A stretch of 64,000 nucleotides of DNA from Roseovarius gaetbuli (GTDB taxonomy: Bacteria > Pseudomonadota > Alphaproteobacteria > Rhodobacterales > Rhodobacteraceae), in contig NZ_FWFJ01000019.1 in assembly GCF_900172365.1 (NCBI RefSeq), positions 1 to 64,000 of the forward strand. Reading direction: 5' to 3'. Below, piece after piece: positions 54,974 through 63,783 of this stretch (its first letter is position 1; each line of letters begins with the position of its first letter). Under the pieces are notes generated by a model that saw only the letters and a list, made by a program, of their open reading frames with translations, made no database searches and was not told the DNA's origin. The position numbers and the translations under genes are program-made.

Positions 54974-55858
54974 ATGACCAGCTATGAGTTTGATTGGGTC
55001 GATGCCTTTAGCGATTAGCCGTTCGGCGGCAATGGCTGTGCCGTGGTGCATGATGCGGGGGCCCTGAGTGGCGAGACCTGTCAGGCTTTCGTGCGTGAAA
55101 CGTCACTTGTGGAATGCACCTTTCTGGAACCCTCCGATGTGGCCGATATCAAGGTGCGTTATTTTCTGGCGAGCCGGGAAATTCCCTTTGCCGGGCATCC
55201 GACGATTGCGACGGTCGCCTCTTTGGCGCGGCGCGGTCTGACGCGCGGGGCAGAGCTTGTGCTGGAAACCGGCGCGGGGCTTGTGCCGGTGACGATTGAC
55301 GCAAGCGAGGACACACCACGCATCACCATGACGCAAGTGGCGCCCCAATTCGGGCCTGACCTGCCGCGCGACCTTGTGGCGGCTGTGGGTGGCATCGAGC
55401 CGGACGATATCATTGCCGGGCCACAGCTTGTGTCGACCGGCCTACCGTTTTGCATCACGCTTTTGCGCGATCACGAGGTGCTGCGCCGGGTGGCGCTTGA
55501 TCACGGCGCCCTGACGCGGTTGGCGGCGCATCTGGGGTATGATGGCATTGATATGCTAGAGCCGTTCTGGGTTACCCTGAATGGCGCGACCGCGGCGGGG
55601 GATACATTTTCACGCCTCCTTATTGCGCCGCCGAGCCCGCCCGAGGATGCCTTTACCGGTTCGGCGACCGGTGCGATGGCGGCCTATCTCTGGCGGCACG
55701 GATTGATCGACAGCCCGCGGTTTGTGGCCGAACAGGGGCATTGGATGGGCCGTGCAGGGCGCGCAGAGGTCGAGGTGCTCGGCCCGCCAGAGGCCATTAC
55801 CGGCGTGCGGGTGTCCGGTCAGGGGCGGGTGCTTATGTCAGGGCAGTTGCATTTGTGA
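54974..55858 (+). pseudogene. PhzF-family isomerase gene interrupted by one in-frame TAG
   Basis: ATG 54974 opens MTSYEFDWVDAFSD, codon 15 is TAG (55016-55018), and the frame continues PFGGNGCAVVHDAGALSGETCQ without a shift. DAFSDxPFGGNGCAVV is the PhzF N-terminal motif, and later ASREIPFAGHPTIATVASLARRG and GSATGAMAAYLWRHG are PhzF motifs. The rest is intact to a normal length of 294 codons. PhzF proteins are epimerases/isomerases of diverse metabolites. A truncated product could start at GTG 55043 but would lack the first beta strand and the GN motif. Confidence 0.8.
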
Positions 55859-55926
55859 GGCTCTGACAAAGCCGATTGCCCAAGCGGGGCATTGCGCCTA
55901 TCACCCTGCAAAAGCGAAGGTTGCGC

Positions 55927-56793
55927 ATGCAAAGACCCACCCCCAGAGTTGCCATTTTGCCCTATGGCATGCCGCTTGGCTGGCGGCCTTCCCGGATTGG
56001 TCTTGATCGGCTGATCTGGCCCCTTGGCACGCCGGAGGGGATCGCGGGGCAGACGTTGGCCGATCTGACGCCCGATGATCACCTGATATTGCCGCCACGC
56101 GATACGCTGCATTTTCGGCTTGGGTTCGGGACGCGGGCGAAGGTGTCGGTGATGTTCATGGAGCCGCGCGCCATTCACAGCCATCACATGCATTTTTTGC
56201 GGCTTAGCCATCGACGGTTTCACCGGGTTCTGTCGGCCGATGAGGTCTTGCTTGGGCAGATACCGAACGGGGTGTTTTTCCCGTTTGGTGACAGTTGGGT
56301 CACGGATTGGCGCGAGGTTACGACCGAAAAGACCGCAATGTGCTCGTTGATCGCCTCGGCCAAACGCTCGCAAGAGGGGCATAGATTGCGCCATGAGGTT
56401 GTCGAGTGGGTCCGCGCCGAAGGGCATGATGTGGATATCATGGGCATGGGATATAAGCCCTTTGCGGCAAAGTCCGAAGGGCTTGCACCCTATCGGTTTT
56501 CCATCGTGATCGAGAATGTGCGCGAGCGGAATTACTTTAGCGAAAAGCTTGTGGATGCGATCTTGTGCCGGTGTGTGCCGATCTATTGGGGCTGTCCCAA
56601 TATCGGGGATTTCTTTGATCCGGCGGCGATTATCCAATGCGAAAGCGCCGCTGATGTGCGCCGCGCGATCGAGCAGATGTCAGAGGCGGAATTCGAGGCG
56701 CGCGCACCCGCGCTTGCCGCGATGCGTTCCCGCGCCGGAGACTTCGCCGATCTGCACCGCCGCGCGGCCGAGGCGGTTTTGGCCAGCAGTTGA
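55927..56793 (+). CDS. GT10-like (fucosyltransferase-fold) glycosyltransferase
   Basis: The 288-residue protein has YRFSIVIEN (189-197), YFSEKLVDA (203-211) and VPIYWG (217-222), the alpha-1,3-fucosyltransferase nucleotide-sugar motif of GT10. The N-terminal half (MQRPTPRVAILPYGMPLGWRPSRIGLDRLIWPLGTPEG) resembles nothing I can name. No signal peptide. It might glycosylate a cell-surface polymer. No capsule or LPS genes adjoin it. Confidence 0.72.
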   Translation: MQRPTPRVAILPYGMPLGWRPSRIGLDRLIWPLGTPEGIAGQTLADLTPDDHLILPPRDTLHFRLGFGTRAKVSVMFMEPRAIHSHHMHFLRLSHRRFHRVLSADEVLLGQIPNGVFFPFGDSWVTDWREVTTEKTAMCSLIASAKRSQEGHRLRHEVVEWVRAEGHDVDIMGMGYKPFAAKSEGLAPYRFSIVIENVRERNYFSEKLVDAILCRCVPIYWGCPNIGDFFDPAAIIQCESAADVRRAIEQMSEAEFEARAPALAAMRSRAGDFADLHRRAAEAVLASS

Positions 56794-56802
56794 GACATTC
56801 AA

Positions 56803-56829
56803 AAGGGCCGCCCCAAAGAGGCGGCCCTT
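56803..56829 (-). terminator. Intrinsic terminator after sat-cysC
   Basis: AAGGGCCGCC (56803-56812) pairs with GGCGGCCCTT (56820-56829). On the minus strand the stem is followed by TTTT, so it ends the sulfate-activation transcript; it may also stop the convergent GT10 transcript. Confidence 0.75.
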
Positions 56830-56853
56830 GGTTGATTGATCGAAAGGGGCAAT

Positions 56854-58566
56854 TCAGCCCGCGATAAGGCCCATCTGTTCAAGCTTGAGGATCACCTGAT
56901 GGGCGGAGTTGTCGACATCGGCGCCTTCGGTTTCCACGCGCAGCTCGGGCATCTCGGGCACATCATAGGGGTCTGAAATTCCGGTGAATTCCTTGATCTT
57001 GCCTTCGCGCGCCAGCTTGTAGAGACTCTTGCGGTCGCGGCGTTCGCATTCCTCGATGGTGGTGGCGACATGCACTTCGATGAAGGCGCCGAATTGCTCG
57101 ATGTCTTCGCGCACGGCCCTGCGTGTAGACGCATAGGGGGCGATCGGCGCACAGATCGCGATGCCACCATTCTTGGTGATTTCAGAGGCAACATAACCGA
57201 TCCGGCGAATGTTGAGGTCGCGGTGTTCCTTGGAAAAGCCAAGCTCTGAACTCAGGTTTTTGCGCACGATATCACCATCGAGCAAGGTTACCGGGCGACC
57301 GCCCATTTCCATCAGCTTGACCATAAGGGCATTGGCGATGGTGGATTTTCCCGAGCCGGAAAAGCCAGTGAAGAACACGGTAAAACCTTGCTGCGAGCGT
57401 GGCGGGCGGGTGCGGCGCAACTCGGTCACCACCTCGGGGAAGGAGAACCATTCGGGAATCTCAAGCCCCTCTTGCAAGCGACGGCGCAACTCGGTGCCCG
57501 AGATATTCAGGATGGTCACGTCATCCTTGTCCTCGATCTCGTCCATCGGCTCGTATTGGGCGCGTTCCTGCACATAGACCATATGTTTGAAATCAACCAT
57601 CTCGACGCCGATTTCATCCTGATATTCGCGGAACAGGTCCTGTGCCTCGTAGGAACCATAAAAATCCTCACCAGCCGAATTTTTGCCGGGACCGGCGTGA
57701 TCGCGACCGACGATGAAATGGGTGCAGCCGTGATTGGCGCGGATAAGCCCGTGCCAGACCGCTTCGCGGGGGCCGGCCATGCGCATGGCCAGGTTCAAAA
57801 GGCTCATCGTGGTGGTCGAGCCCGGATATTTGTCAATCACCGCCTCGTAACAGCGCACGCGGGTAAAGTGATCGACATCTCCCGGCTTGGTCATGCCCAC
57901 AACCGGGTGGATCAACAGGTTGGCCTGTGCCTCTTTCGCGGCGCGAAAGGTCAGCTCCTGATGCGCGCGGTGCAGCGGGTTGCGGGTCTGAAACGCGACG
58001 ACGCGACGCCAGCCCAATTTGCGAAACAGCGCGCGCAATTCGTTGGGGGTGTCGCGGCTGCCGCGGAAATCGTAATGTACCGGCTGCTGAATGCCGGTGA
58101 CCGGTCCACCAAGATAGACCGACCCCGCCGTGTGATGCAGGTAGTTCACCGCCGGATGCGCATGATCGTCGGCGCCAAATACCTTTTCGGCCTCGCGGGC
58201 CTTGTTCGGGGTCCAGCGGTCGGTCACTGTCATCATGGCCAGGATCACGCCCTCTTGGTCGCGCAACGCGATATCCTGTCCAAGCTCCAGCCCTTCGGCG
58301 AATTTATCGCTGACATCAAGGGTGATAGGCATCGGCCAGAGCGCGCCATCGGCAAGGCGCATATTGTCGACAACGCCGTCATAATCGGCCTCGCTCAGAA
58401 ACCCTTTGAGCGGGTTGAAACCACCGTTCATCAAAAGCTCCAGATCGCAAATCTGGCGCGGGGTCAAATCCCAGCTGATGAGGTCCGCAGCCTCGATTTT
58501 CAGCTTCCGGGCGCTTTCGTGCGAAACATAAAGCTCTGGAATCGGGGTAAGGTTTTGGTGCTGCAT
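56854..58566 (-). CDS. Bifunctional sulfate adenylyltransferase/adenylylsulfate kinase
   Basis: The 570-residue protein fuses a PUA-ATP sulfurylase (residues 1-about 385: TRNPLHRAHQELTFRAAKEA with the QTRNP/HRAH nucleotide motifs, IRANHGCTHFIVGRDHAGPG) to an APS kinase (about 390-570: FTGFSGSGKSTIANAL, LLDGDIVRKNLSSELGFSKEHR, YASTRRAVRED). It turns sulfate into APS and PAPS for cysteine synthesis. The ATG at 58566 starts the family sequence MQHQNLTPIPELYV; the 73 upstream codons have no resemblance. Confidence 0.95.
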   Translation of the reverse strand: MQHQNLTPIPELYVSHESARKLKIEAADLISWDLTPRQICDLELLMNGGFNPLKGFLSEADYDGVVDNMRLADGALWPMPITLDVSDKFAEGLELGQDIALRDQEGVILAMMTVTDRWTPNKAREAEKVFGADDHAHPAVNYLHHTAGSVYLGGPVTGIQQPVHYDFRGSRDTPNELRALFRKLGWRRVVAFQTRNPLHRAHQELTFRAAKEAQANLLIHPVVGMTKPGDVDHFTRVRCYEAVIDKYPGSTTTMSLLNLAMRMAGPREAVWHGLIRANHGCTHFIVGRDHAGPGKNSAGEDFYGSYEAQDLFREYQDEIGVEMVDFKHMVYVQERAQYEPMDEIEDKDDVTILNISGTELRRRLQEGLEIPEWFSFPEVVTELRRTRPPRSQQGFTVFFTGFSGSGKSTIANALMVKLMEMGGRPVTLLDGDIVRKNLSSELGFSKEHRDLNIRRIGYVASEITKNGGIAICAPIAPYASTRRAVREDIEQFGAFIEVHVATTIEECERRDRKSLYKLAREGKIKEFTGISDPYDVPEMPELRVETEGADVDNSAHQVILKLEQMGLIAG

Positions 58567-58799
58567 GGAAACCCTCGGGCAAATTGTAACGTGACTTGGG
58601 TTGCCGGATGCAACCGTGATTGCCCGTGGGATAGACCCGCAAAAGCGGTGAGATTCAAGAAAAACCAAGGAATACTGGCCAAAAGAGGCGAAAGTGACGC
58701 CGTGTTGCCGTTTGGGAGGACAAAGTTTCGGGCCGCGCTTGGGCCGCAACACAGATGTTTGGCCGCCGGTATGACCGGCGACCAATGCCGGGCCTGTGT

Positions 58800-59744
58800 T
58801 CAGTCGTCCTGCTCGGCGAGAAAGCGTTCGGCGTCAAGCGCGGCCATGCAGCCCATGCCGGCGCTTGTGACGGCCTGGCGGTAAATGTGGTCAGTCAGAT
58901 CGCCGGCGGCGAAAACGCCGGGCACGCTGGTGCGGGTGCTGCCCGGTTCGACCTTGACATAACCGCCGTTGTGAAGCTCAAGCGTATCGGCCACAAGCTC
59001 GCTTGCGGGCGCGTGGCCGATGGCGATGAACACGCCCTTGCAGGGGATTTCGGTGATCTCGCCGGTGTCCACATGGCGCACGCGCACCCCTTCGACGCCC
59101 TTGGGGTTGGCGGTGCCGGTGACCTCGTCCAGCGTGTGATGCCAGAGGGTTTCGATCTTGGGGTTCTTGAAAAGCCGGTCCTGAAGGATTTTTTCAGCAC
59201 GCAATTCATCGCGGCGGTGGATCAGCGTCACCTTCGAGGCGAAATTGGTCAGGAAAAGCGCCTCTTCCACGGCGGTGTTGCCGCCGCCGATCACGACAAT
59301 CTCCTGGCCGCGATAAAAGAAGCCGTCGCAGGTGGCACAGGCCGACACGCCAAAGCCCTTGAACGCCTCTTCACTGGGCAGGCCAAGCCATTTGGCACGC
59401 GCTCCGGTCGAGAGGATCACCGCATCGGCGGTATAGACCGTGCCGCTATCGCCGCGCGCGGTAAAGGGGCGGGTTTTGACATCAAGTTCGGTGATGATAT
59501 CGCCGATGATCTCGCATCCCATGGCCTTGGCGTGGGCCTCCATCCGAAGCATCAGGTCGGGGCCCTGCACCTCGGTATCGCCGGGCCAGTTTTCGACCTC
59601 GGTCGTGGTGGTCAATTGTCCGCCCGGCTCGATGCCCTGTACGAGGATCGGTTCCAACATGGCGCGGCTGGCATAGACGCCGGCGGTATAGCCAGCGGGG
59701 CCAGATCCGATGATGAGGCATTTGGTGTGACGGGTTTCGGACAT
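58800..59744 (-). CDS. trxB: Thioredoxin-disulfide reductase
   Basis: The 314-residue flavoprotein has FAD-binding [22 protein letters not shown], the redox CATC in [18 protein letters not shown]-binding [17 protein letters not shown] and [21 protein letters not shown]. It reduces thioredoxin with NADPH. The start at 59744 matches TrxB; upstream codons to 59825 are in the promoter. It is divergent from an Lrp/AsnC gene, as is common in this group. Confidence 0.95.
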   Translation of the reverse strand: MSETRHTKCLIIGSGPAGYTAGVYASRAMLEPILVQGIEPGGQLTTTTEVENWPGDTEVQGPDLMLRMEAHAKAMGCEIIGDIITELDVKTRPFTARGDSGTVYTADAVILSTGARAKWLGLPSEEAFKGFGVSACATCDGFFYRGQEIVVIGGGNTAVEEALFLTNFASKVTLIHRRDELRAEKILQDRLFKNPKIETLWHHTLDEVTGTANPKGVEGVRVRHVDTGEITEIPCKGVFIAIGHAPASELVADTLELHNGGYVKVEPGSTRTSVPGVFAAGDLTDHIYRQAVTSAGMGCMAALDAERFLAEQDD

Positions 59745-59949
59745 GGGATATCTCTTTGATGTGCGGTTGCAATTCGGTTGGTCAAAGATATAGCGGCGGC
59801 GTGCCCGGCATGTAACCCCTTGCAACCCGGCTTTGCCGTTCCATATCCAGCCGGGCGTGCTGGGGAAATGATCTTGCGCAAGCGCGAAACATTATTGCGC
59901 GTGCCAGCCGGCGTGGTATAACAATCGCGAAGTCTGAAGGGGATGTAAC

Positions 59950-60450
59950 ATGGCGGTTTCCCGTCTTGATCCGATTGATCGCAAAATTCTGGCAGAGTTG
60001 CAGGCAGACGGTCGCATGACCAATGTCGAGCTGGCCAAACGCGTTGGCATTTCCGCGCCGCCCTGCCTGCGCCGGGTGCGCACACTTGAAGAATCGGGAT
60101 ACATTCGCGGCTATCACGCCGAGGTGGACGCCCGCGAGCTTGGCTTCGAGGTTCAGGTGTTTGCCATGGTCGGCCTGCAAAGTCAGGCCGAGGCCGATCT
60201 GAGCGCCTTCGAGACCCGCTGCCGCAACTGGCCGCTTGTGCGCGAATGTCACATGCTCAATGGCGAGGTGGATTTTATCCTCAAATGCGTCGCCCCCGAT
60301 CTAAGCACCTTTCAGCGCTTTTTGACCGAGGAATTGACCGCTGCGGATAATGTGGCGAGCGTCAAGACTTCGCTTGTCATCCGTGTCGCCAAGGACGATC
60401 CGGGCGTGCCCTTCGATATCCTTGAGGCGCGGCTGACGCAGTCGGCTTAG
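59950..60450 (+). CDS. Lrp/AsnC family transcriptional regulator
   Basis: The 166-residue protein has an N-terminal helix-turn-helix (LDPIDRKILAELQADGRMTNVELAKRVGISAPPCLRRVRTLEESGYIRGYHAEVD) and a C-terminal RAM/AsnC ligand-binding domain (VRECHMLNGEVDFILKCVAPD). It is divergent from trxB and may control it. The effector is unknown. Its stop overlaps that of the Hint gene by 4 bases. Confidence 0.92.
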   Translation: MAVSRLDPIDRKILAELQADGRMTNVELAKRVGISAPPCLRRVRTLEESGYIRGYHAEVDARELGFEVQVFAMVGLQSQAEADLSAFETRCRNWPLVRECHMLNGEVDFILKCVAPDLSTFQRFLTEELTAADNVASVKTSLVIRVAKDDPGVPFDILEARLTQSA

Positions 60451-61226
60451 GCGATTTCCAACCCTTCGGGCGATGACAGCGGCAGGCGCAGATGCGCCAT
60501 GGCGCCGAATTGGTGCGGCTCGCGGATATGCGGGAACAACCCCAGAAACAGCCGGAGCATGTTCCGCCCAAGCGTGCGCTCGAATCCCGGCGCGGGATGA
60601 AAGCTTTCGGCTTCAAGGCCGTTGGCGATGATCGTGGCATGACGGCGCAGGCAGAGGTGATAGACGCTCACCGGGCGCTGTGGGCGGATCTCGATCGCAT
60701 GGACACCATCGGCAAGGTTGCGCGCAGGGGTCAAGACATGATCCCCGCCGATATTTGCGCGCATGTTGCGCGGACGGGTCAGGATACGCGCGCCCGGTCC
60801 GGCCAGAAAATCCGCCATCGGGCGACCAATGCCAAAGGAATCGGCCATGATCCGCGTCAGGATTGTCGGCTCAAACCCTTGGGCGTCATGCGCCGGGGCC
60901 AGGGTCATCGAGCCGATCCACATCACCGGCATAGGCCCGTGTTCGGCGGTCACAAGCTTGGTGCCGGGGGTCAGATCCTCGATCGCGACGGGGCCCTGCG
61001 TGGTGGTGATCAAGGTGCCGCGGGCAAAGGCGGAAAATGCAGCTTCAAACAAAGGCAGCGCCGGGCCGACCTGTTCGTCGTCGATGATCCGGCCGTCTTC
61101 GGCCTGCCAGGACGTGCGGTATTTGCGCATCAACATGGCCTTGCACTCGGGGGCAGCGGTGCGATCTGGCATGCGGGAAACGGCAGTGTTTTGCGCAGGT
61201 TGCGCAGTCCAGCGGGGAATCGTCAT
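60447..61226 (-). CDS. Hint-domain protein lacking the catalytic cysteine
   Basis: The 259-residue protein has an FARGTLITTTQGPVAIEDLTPGTKLVTAEHGPMPVMWIGS segment that matches bacterial Hedgehog/intein (Hint) domains, and GGDHVLTPARNL further on. The position that is Cys in self-processing Hint proteins is Ala (AFSAFARGT), so autocleavage is unlikely. Proteins of this type are abundant in Rhodobacterales, and their role is unclear. A promoter-like TTGACC-N18-CATATT lies upstream. Confidence 0.78.
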   Translation of the reverse strand: MTIPRWTAQPAQNTAVSRMPDRTAAPECKAMLMRKYRTSWQAEDGRIIDDEQVGPALPLFEAAFSAFARGTLITTTQGPVAIEDLTPGTKLVTAEHGPMPVMWIGSMTLAPAHDAQGFEPTILTRIMADSFGIGRPMADFLAGPGARILTRPRNMRANIGGDHVLTPARNLADGVHAIEIRPQRPVSVYHLCLRRHATIIANGLEAESFHPAPGFERTLGRNMLRLFLGLFPHIREPHQFGAMAHLRLPLSSPEGLEIA

Positions 61227-61313
61227 GTTGTGTCACCATACTTGGGTCGTCACAACCGCGTCGGCCCCCACCGACAACGACAGAAGGACAAGTTCTGTTT
61301 ACGTTATGGTAAG

Positions 61314-61343
61314 AATATGCCGCGCGCCGCCAATTTGGGTCAA
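61314..61343 (-). promoter_or_regulatory. Candidate promoter of the Hint gene
   Basis: On the minus strand TTGACC (61343-61338), an 18-base spacer and CATATT (61319-61314) resemble a sigma-70 promoter. It lies about 88 bases upstream of the Hint-protein start codon at 61226. Confidence 0.5.
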
Positions 61344-61466
61344 GTTTTAGGGGGTATTGTTCCGGCTCTGCGGGCAATCGCAGGGATGCGCGGGTTTTGT
61401 TGCGCATCGGGCTTCAGGTTTGCCACATTCCGAGTGAATGGCCCCCGAATCGTAGGGCGCATCACA

Positions 61467-61497
61467 AAAGGCCACCCTCTGGAGATGGGTGGCCTTT
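61467..61497 (-). terminator. Terminator of the 45-residue small gene
   Basis: AAAGGCCACCC (61467-61477) pairs with GGGTGGCCTTT (61487-61497). On the minus strand TTTT follows the stem. It lies 54 bases after the stop codon of the small gene at 61552-61689. Confidence 0.75.
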
Positions 61498-61551
61498 GAG
61501 TGGTAAGCAGTTACTGAGCTACTGAACTGAAGGTACACAGGCCATGACGGC

Positions 61552-61689
61552 CTATGCAGTTTTCACAGCCGCGGGCAAAGACACAAGGCGTGCGCGCTTG
61601 GTGGTCTGCCGGATGCTGCGGTGAAAGGGCAGGGTCGGGGCCTGTTGTTTGCTGTTGTCCACGACCGATTTCAACCATCGTTTTTTCAT
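61552..61689 (-). CDS. Small basic protein, 45 residues
   Basis: The frame reads MKKRWLKSVVDNSKQQAPTL followed by PFHRSIRQTTKRARLVSLPA and ends AVKTA. GAGGAGAGAGC sits right before the ATG, one of the best ribosome-binding sites in the window, and an AT-rich stretch (about 61790-61870) upstream could hold its promoter. A terminator follows. The product is strongly basic. I recall similar MK(K/T)RWxKSV...RxxRxA micro-proteins in Rhodobacteraceae, with no assigned function. Confidence 0.65.
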   Translation of the reverse strand: MKKRWLKSVVDNSKQQAPTLPFHRSIRQTTKRARLVSLPAAVKTA

Positions 61690-61966
61690 TGCTCTCTCCT
61701 CGGGTCGTCTTTTGGCGCTTGGGCGCATTGTTTCGTTATCAGCAACTATGCCCCCGGTTTGGGGCCAAGTTTTGGCAGGGATAAAGAAAACCGAAAAAAC
61801 CTGAGACTTTTTGAAGAGGTGCCCAGAGAGTGATTTGAATTTTAATTAAGGTGTTGAAAAATTGCGGAAAATCTTGGCGACATGTGGCCAATCCAGAGGT
61901 TCTCGGGGGATTGTTTCCGTTAAATGCGGCGGCAATCTGCGCGCCCGCGCCTAGGTGTTGCCCCAA

Positions 61967-62722
61967 TCAGAGCCGGATCACCGAAATCAGCCGCCCATAA
62001 TCGGCCTCGCCTGCATGGGTGGTGCGGCGATAGGAATAAAACCGGTCAGGATCGCCATAGGTGCAATGGCGGGTCCATTCGGCTTGTCCCACCCCGGCGC
62101 TGCGCAGCCGGTGCAGGCCATAGGCCGGCAGGTCGAATTGATAGTGACCATTCAATCCATTGGCGAAAAACCGGCTGTTCTGCGGGTCTTCGATCATGAA
62201 GGTCTCAAGAAACTCGGGACCGACCTCATAGGCGCTCTGGCTGATCGAGGGGCCGATGACGGCGCAGATATCTTCGCGGTTGGCGCCAAGCGCCTCCATC
62301 GCGTCAATCGTGGCCTCAAGCACACCGTCAAGCGCCCCGCGCCATCCGGCATGGGCGGCGCCGATCACGCCGGCATTGGCATCGCCAAACAAAACCGGCT
62401 GGCAATCGGCGGTCAGCACCGAGAGCGCAAGCCCCGGCGTTGCCGTGACCAGGGCATCGGCGCGCGGGCGTTCGGCCAATGGGCCGGTCGCGGCGATGAC
62501 ATCGGCGGAATGCACCTGATGCACACCAAGCATGTGGTCGGGCGCCACCTGCATCGCCTCGGCAACGCGGGCGCGGTTGATGCTGACGATTTCGGATTGG
62601 TCCGACGACCCGGCGCCGCAATTCAGCCCGGTAAACACGCCCGAAGACGCACCGCCCCGCCGGGTAAAGAACCCGTGGCGAAAATCAGAGAGGCTATCGG
62701 CGGTCAGGATTTCGAGCGTCAT
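61967..62722 (-). CDS. pgeF: Peptidoglycan editing factor PgeF (YfiH, laccase-like domain)
   Basis: The 251-residue protein contains GVHQVHSADV (His71), SVLTADCQPVLFGD (Cys107) and GAAHAGWRGAL (His124), the metal triad of the DUF152/YfiH fold. Members have been described as polyphenol oxidases or purine nucleosidases and, in E. coli, as removing wrong Ser-containing UDP-MurNAc. The start overlaps the stop of the MidA-like gene (ATGA). Confidence 0.92.
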   Translation of the reverse strand: MTLEILTADSLSDFRHGFFTRRGGASSGVFTGLNCGAGSSDQSEIVSINRARVAEAMQVAPDHMLGVHQVHSADVIAATGPLAERPRADALVTATPGLALSVLTADCQPVLFGDANAGVIGAAHAGWRGALDGVLEATIDAMEALGANREDICAVIGPSISQSAYEVGPEFLETFMIEDPQNSRFFANGLNGHYQFDLPAYGLHRLRSAGVGQAEWTRHCTYGDPDRFYSYRRTTHAGEADYGRLISVIRL

Positions 62723-63783
62723 GTTTCAAGTCCCGGTGGCGGGCTGGCAGATTTGGGAAAAAGCCCAAGCACTTTAAAGAGCGTCGCCATTTCCGCAGGG
62801 TCGGTCAAGCGCCGATGTGCCGCGATGTGATTTTCCAGCGCCTCGCCGTCAAGGTTGCGGGCAAGCGCCTGCGCCCGCTGGGTGATGCCAAGACGTTCCA
62901 AAAACACGCCCTGCGGCGTCAGGCGGGTATGGGCGGCGGGGCTGGCGGCTTTGGCCAAAGCCTCGAAATCCACATGCGCGGTCAGGTCGGCATTGCCCGG
63001 ATTCGCCAGCGGATCGGCGGCGGCGTGGCCCTCAAGCGCCTGAAACGTGTCGCCAAGCGAGCGCCAGTCGCCGTAATCAATCACCAAGGCCGCGCCGCCG
63101 TGGGCATGGATACGCGCGCCGATGGCTTTGATGCCCGCCTCGGCAGGGGCGCAGGTCTCGACCAGATCACCGGGTTTCGTGTCGTCAAGGCGATGGGCAA
63201 GCTGCGGCAAAGCGGTTGGCCCGCCGAGACCAAAGGCAAGCTGGCCCTCTTTCAACCCGATCAGCCGCTCGCGCCAGCCGCCGCCGTCACGTTCGAACTG
63301 GCGGATCGGCAGGGCGTCGAAGAATTCGTTCGCCACAAGGAAAAGTGGCATCTCGGGCAGGGCGTCGGCGCGCTCGTGAAAGGTGATGTCGGGCCGAGCA
63401 ATCACCTTGCTCTGGATATCGCGCAGGGTCGGCGAGGTCTCGATCAGGTGAAGCTCTGCGGCGTCGTGAAACCCCGGCACACCCTTGGTGGCGCGCAGGA
63501 TATCTGCCATCAGGGTGCCGCGCCCCGGCCCGGCCTCGGCGAGGGCAAAGGCGTCGGGCGCGCCCTGATCCAGCCAGCATTGCGCAAGGCACAGGCCGAT
63601 AAGCTCGCCAAACATCTGGCTGATTTCCGGCGCGGTGATGAAATCGCCGCTCGCGCCAAACGGATCGCGGGTGGCGTAATAGCCGTGCTCGGGATGCATA
63701 AGGCAGCTGGCCATGTAATCGGCCAGCGTGATCGGCCCGCCCTCGCTTATCCGGGCAATCAGGTGGTCACGCAGCCCCCTCAT
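62719..63783 (-). CDS. MidA/NDUFAF7-family SAM-dependent methyltransferase
   Basis: The 354-residue protein has the family motifs [52 protein letters not shown] (SAM site) and [15 protein letters not shown]. Mitochondrial NDUFAF7 methylates an arginine of complex I, so a similar role for bacterial complex I is plausible. It is the middle gene of an lgt-midA-pgeF operon with overlapping ends. Confidence 0.92.
   Translation of the reverse strand: MRGLRDHLIARISEGGPITLADYMASCLMHPEHGYYATRDPFGASGDFITAPEISQMFGELIGLCLAQCWLDQGAPDAFALAEAGPGRGTLMADILRATKGVPGFHDAAELHLIETSPTLRDIQSKVIARPDITFHERADALPEMPLFLVANEFFDALPIRQFERDGGGWRERLIGLKEGQLAFGLGGPTALPQLAHRLDDTKPGDLVETCAPAEAGIKAIGARIHAHGGAALVIDYGDWRSLGDTFQALEGHAAADPLANPGNADLTAHVDFEALAKAASPAAHTRLTPQGVFLERLGITQRAQALARNLDGEALENHIAAHRRLTDPAEMATLFKVLGLFPKSASPPPGLET

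Larger units (their letters stand above)
61227..61551. other. Gene-poor interval between the Hint gene and a small gene
   Basis: This stretch of 325 bases holds the candidate Hint promoter (61314-61343) and a strong hairpin (61467-61497). The remaining open frames are short, lack ribosome-binding sites and have no recognisable protein character. I see no tRNA or known RNA structure. Confidence 0.6.

Noticed and set aside
58567..58785. 73-codon N-terminal extension of the sulfate adenylyltransferase
   Set aside because: The extension has no similarity to the enzyme and fills the intergenic promoter region.
58765..58787. GC-rich hairpin beyond trxB
   Set aside because: CGCCGGT/ACCGGCG forms a stem downstream of trxB, but there is no T-run, so I did not list it as a terminator.
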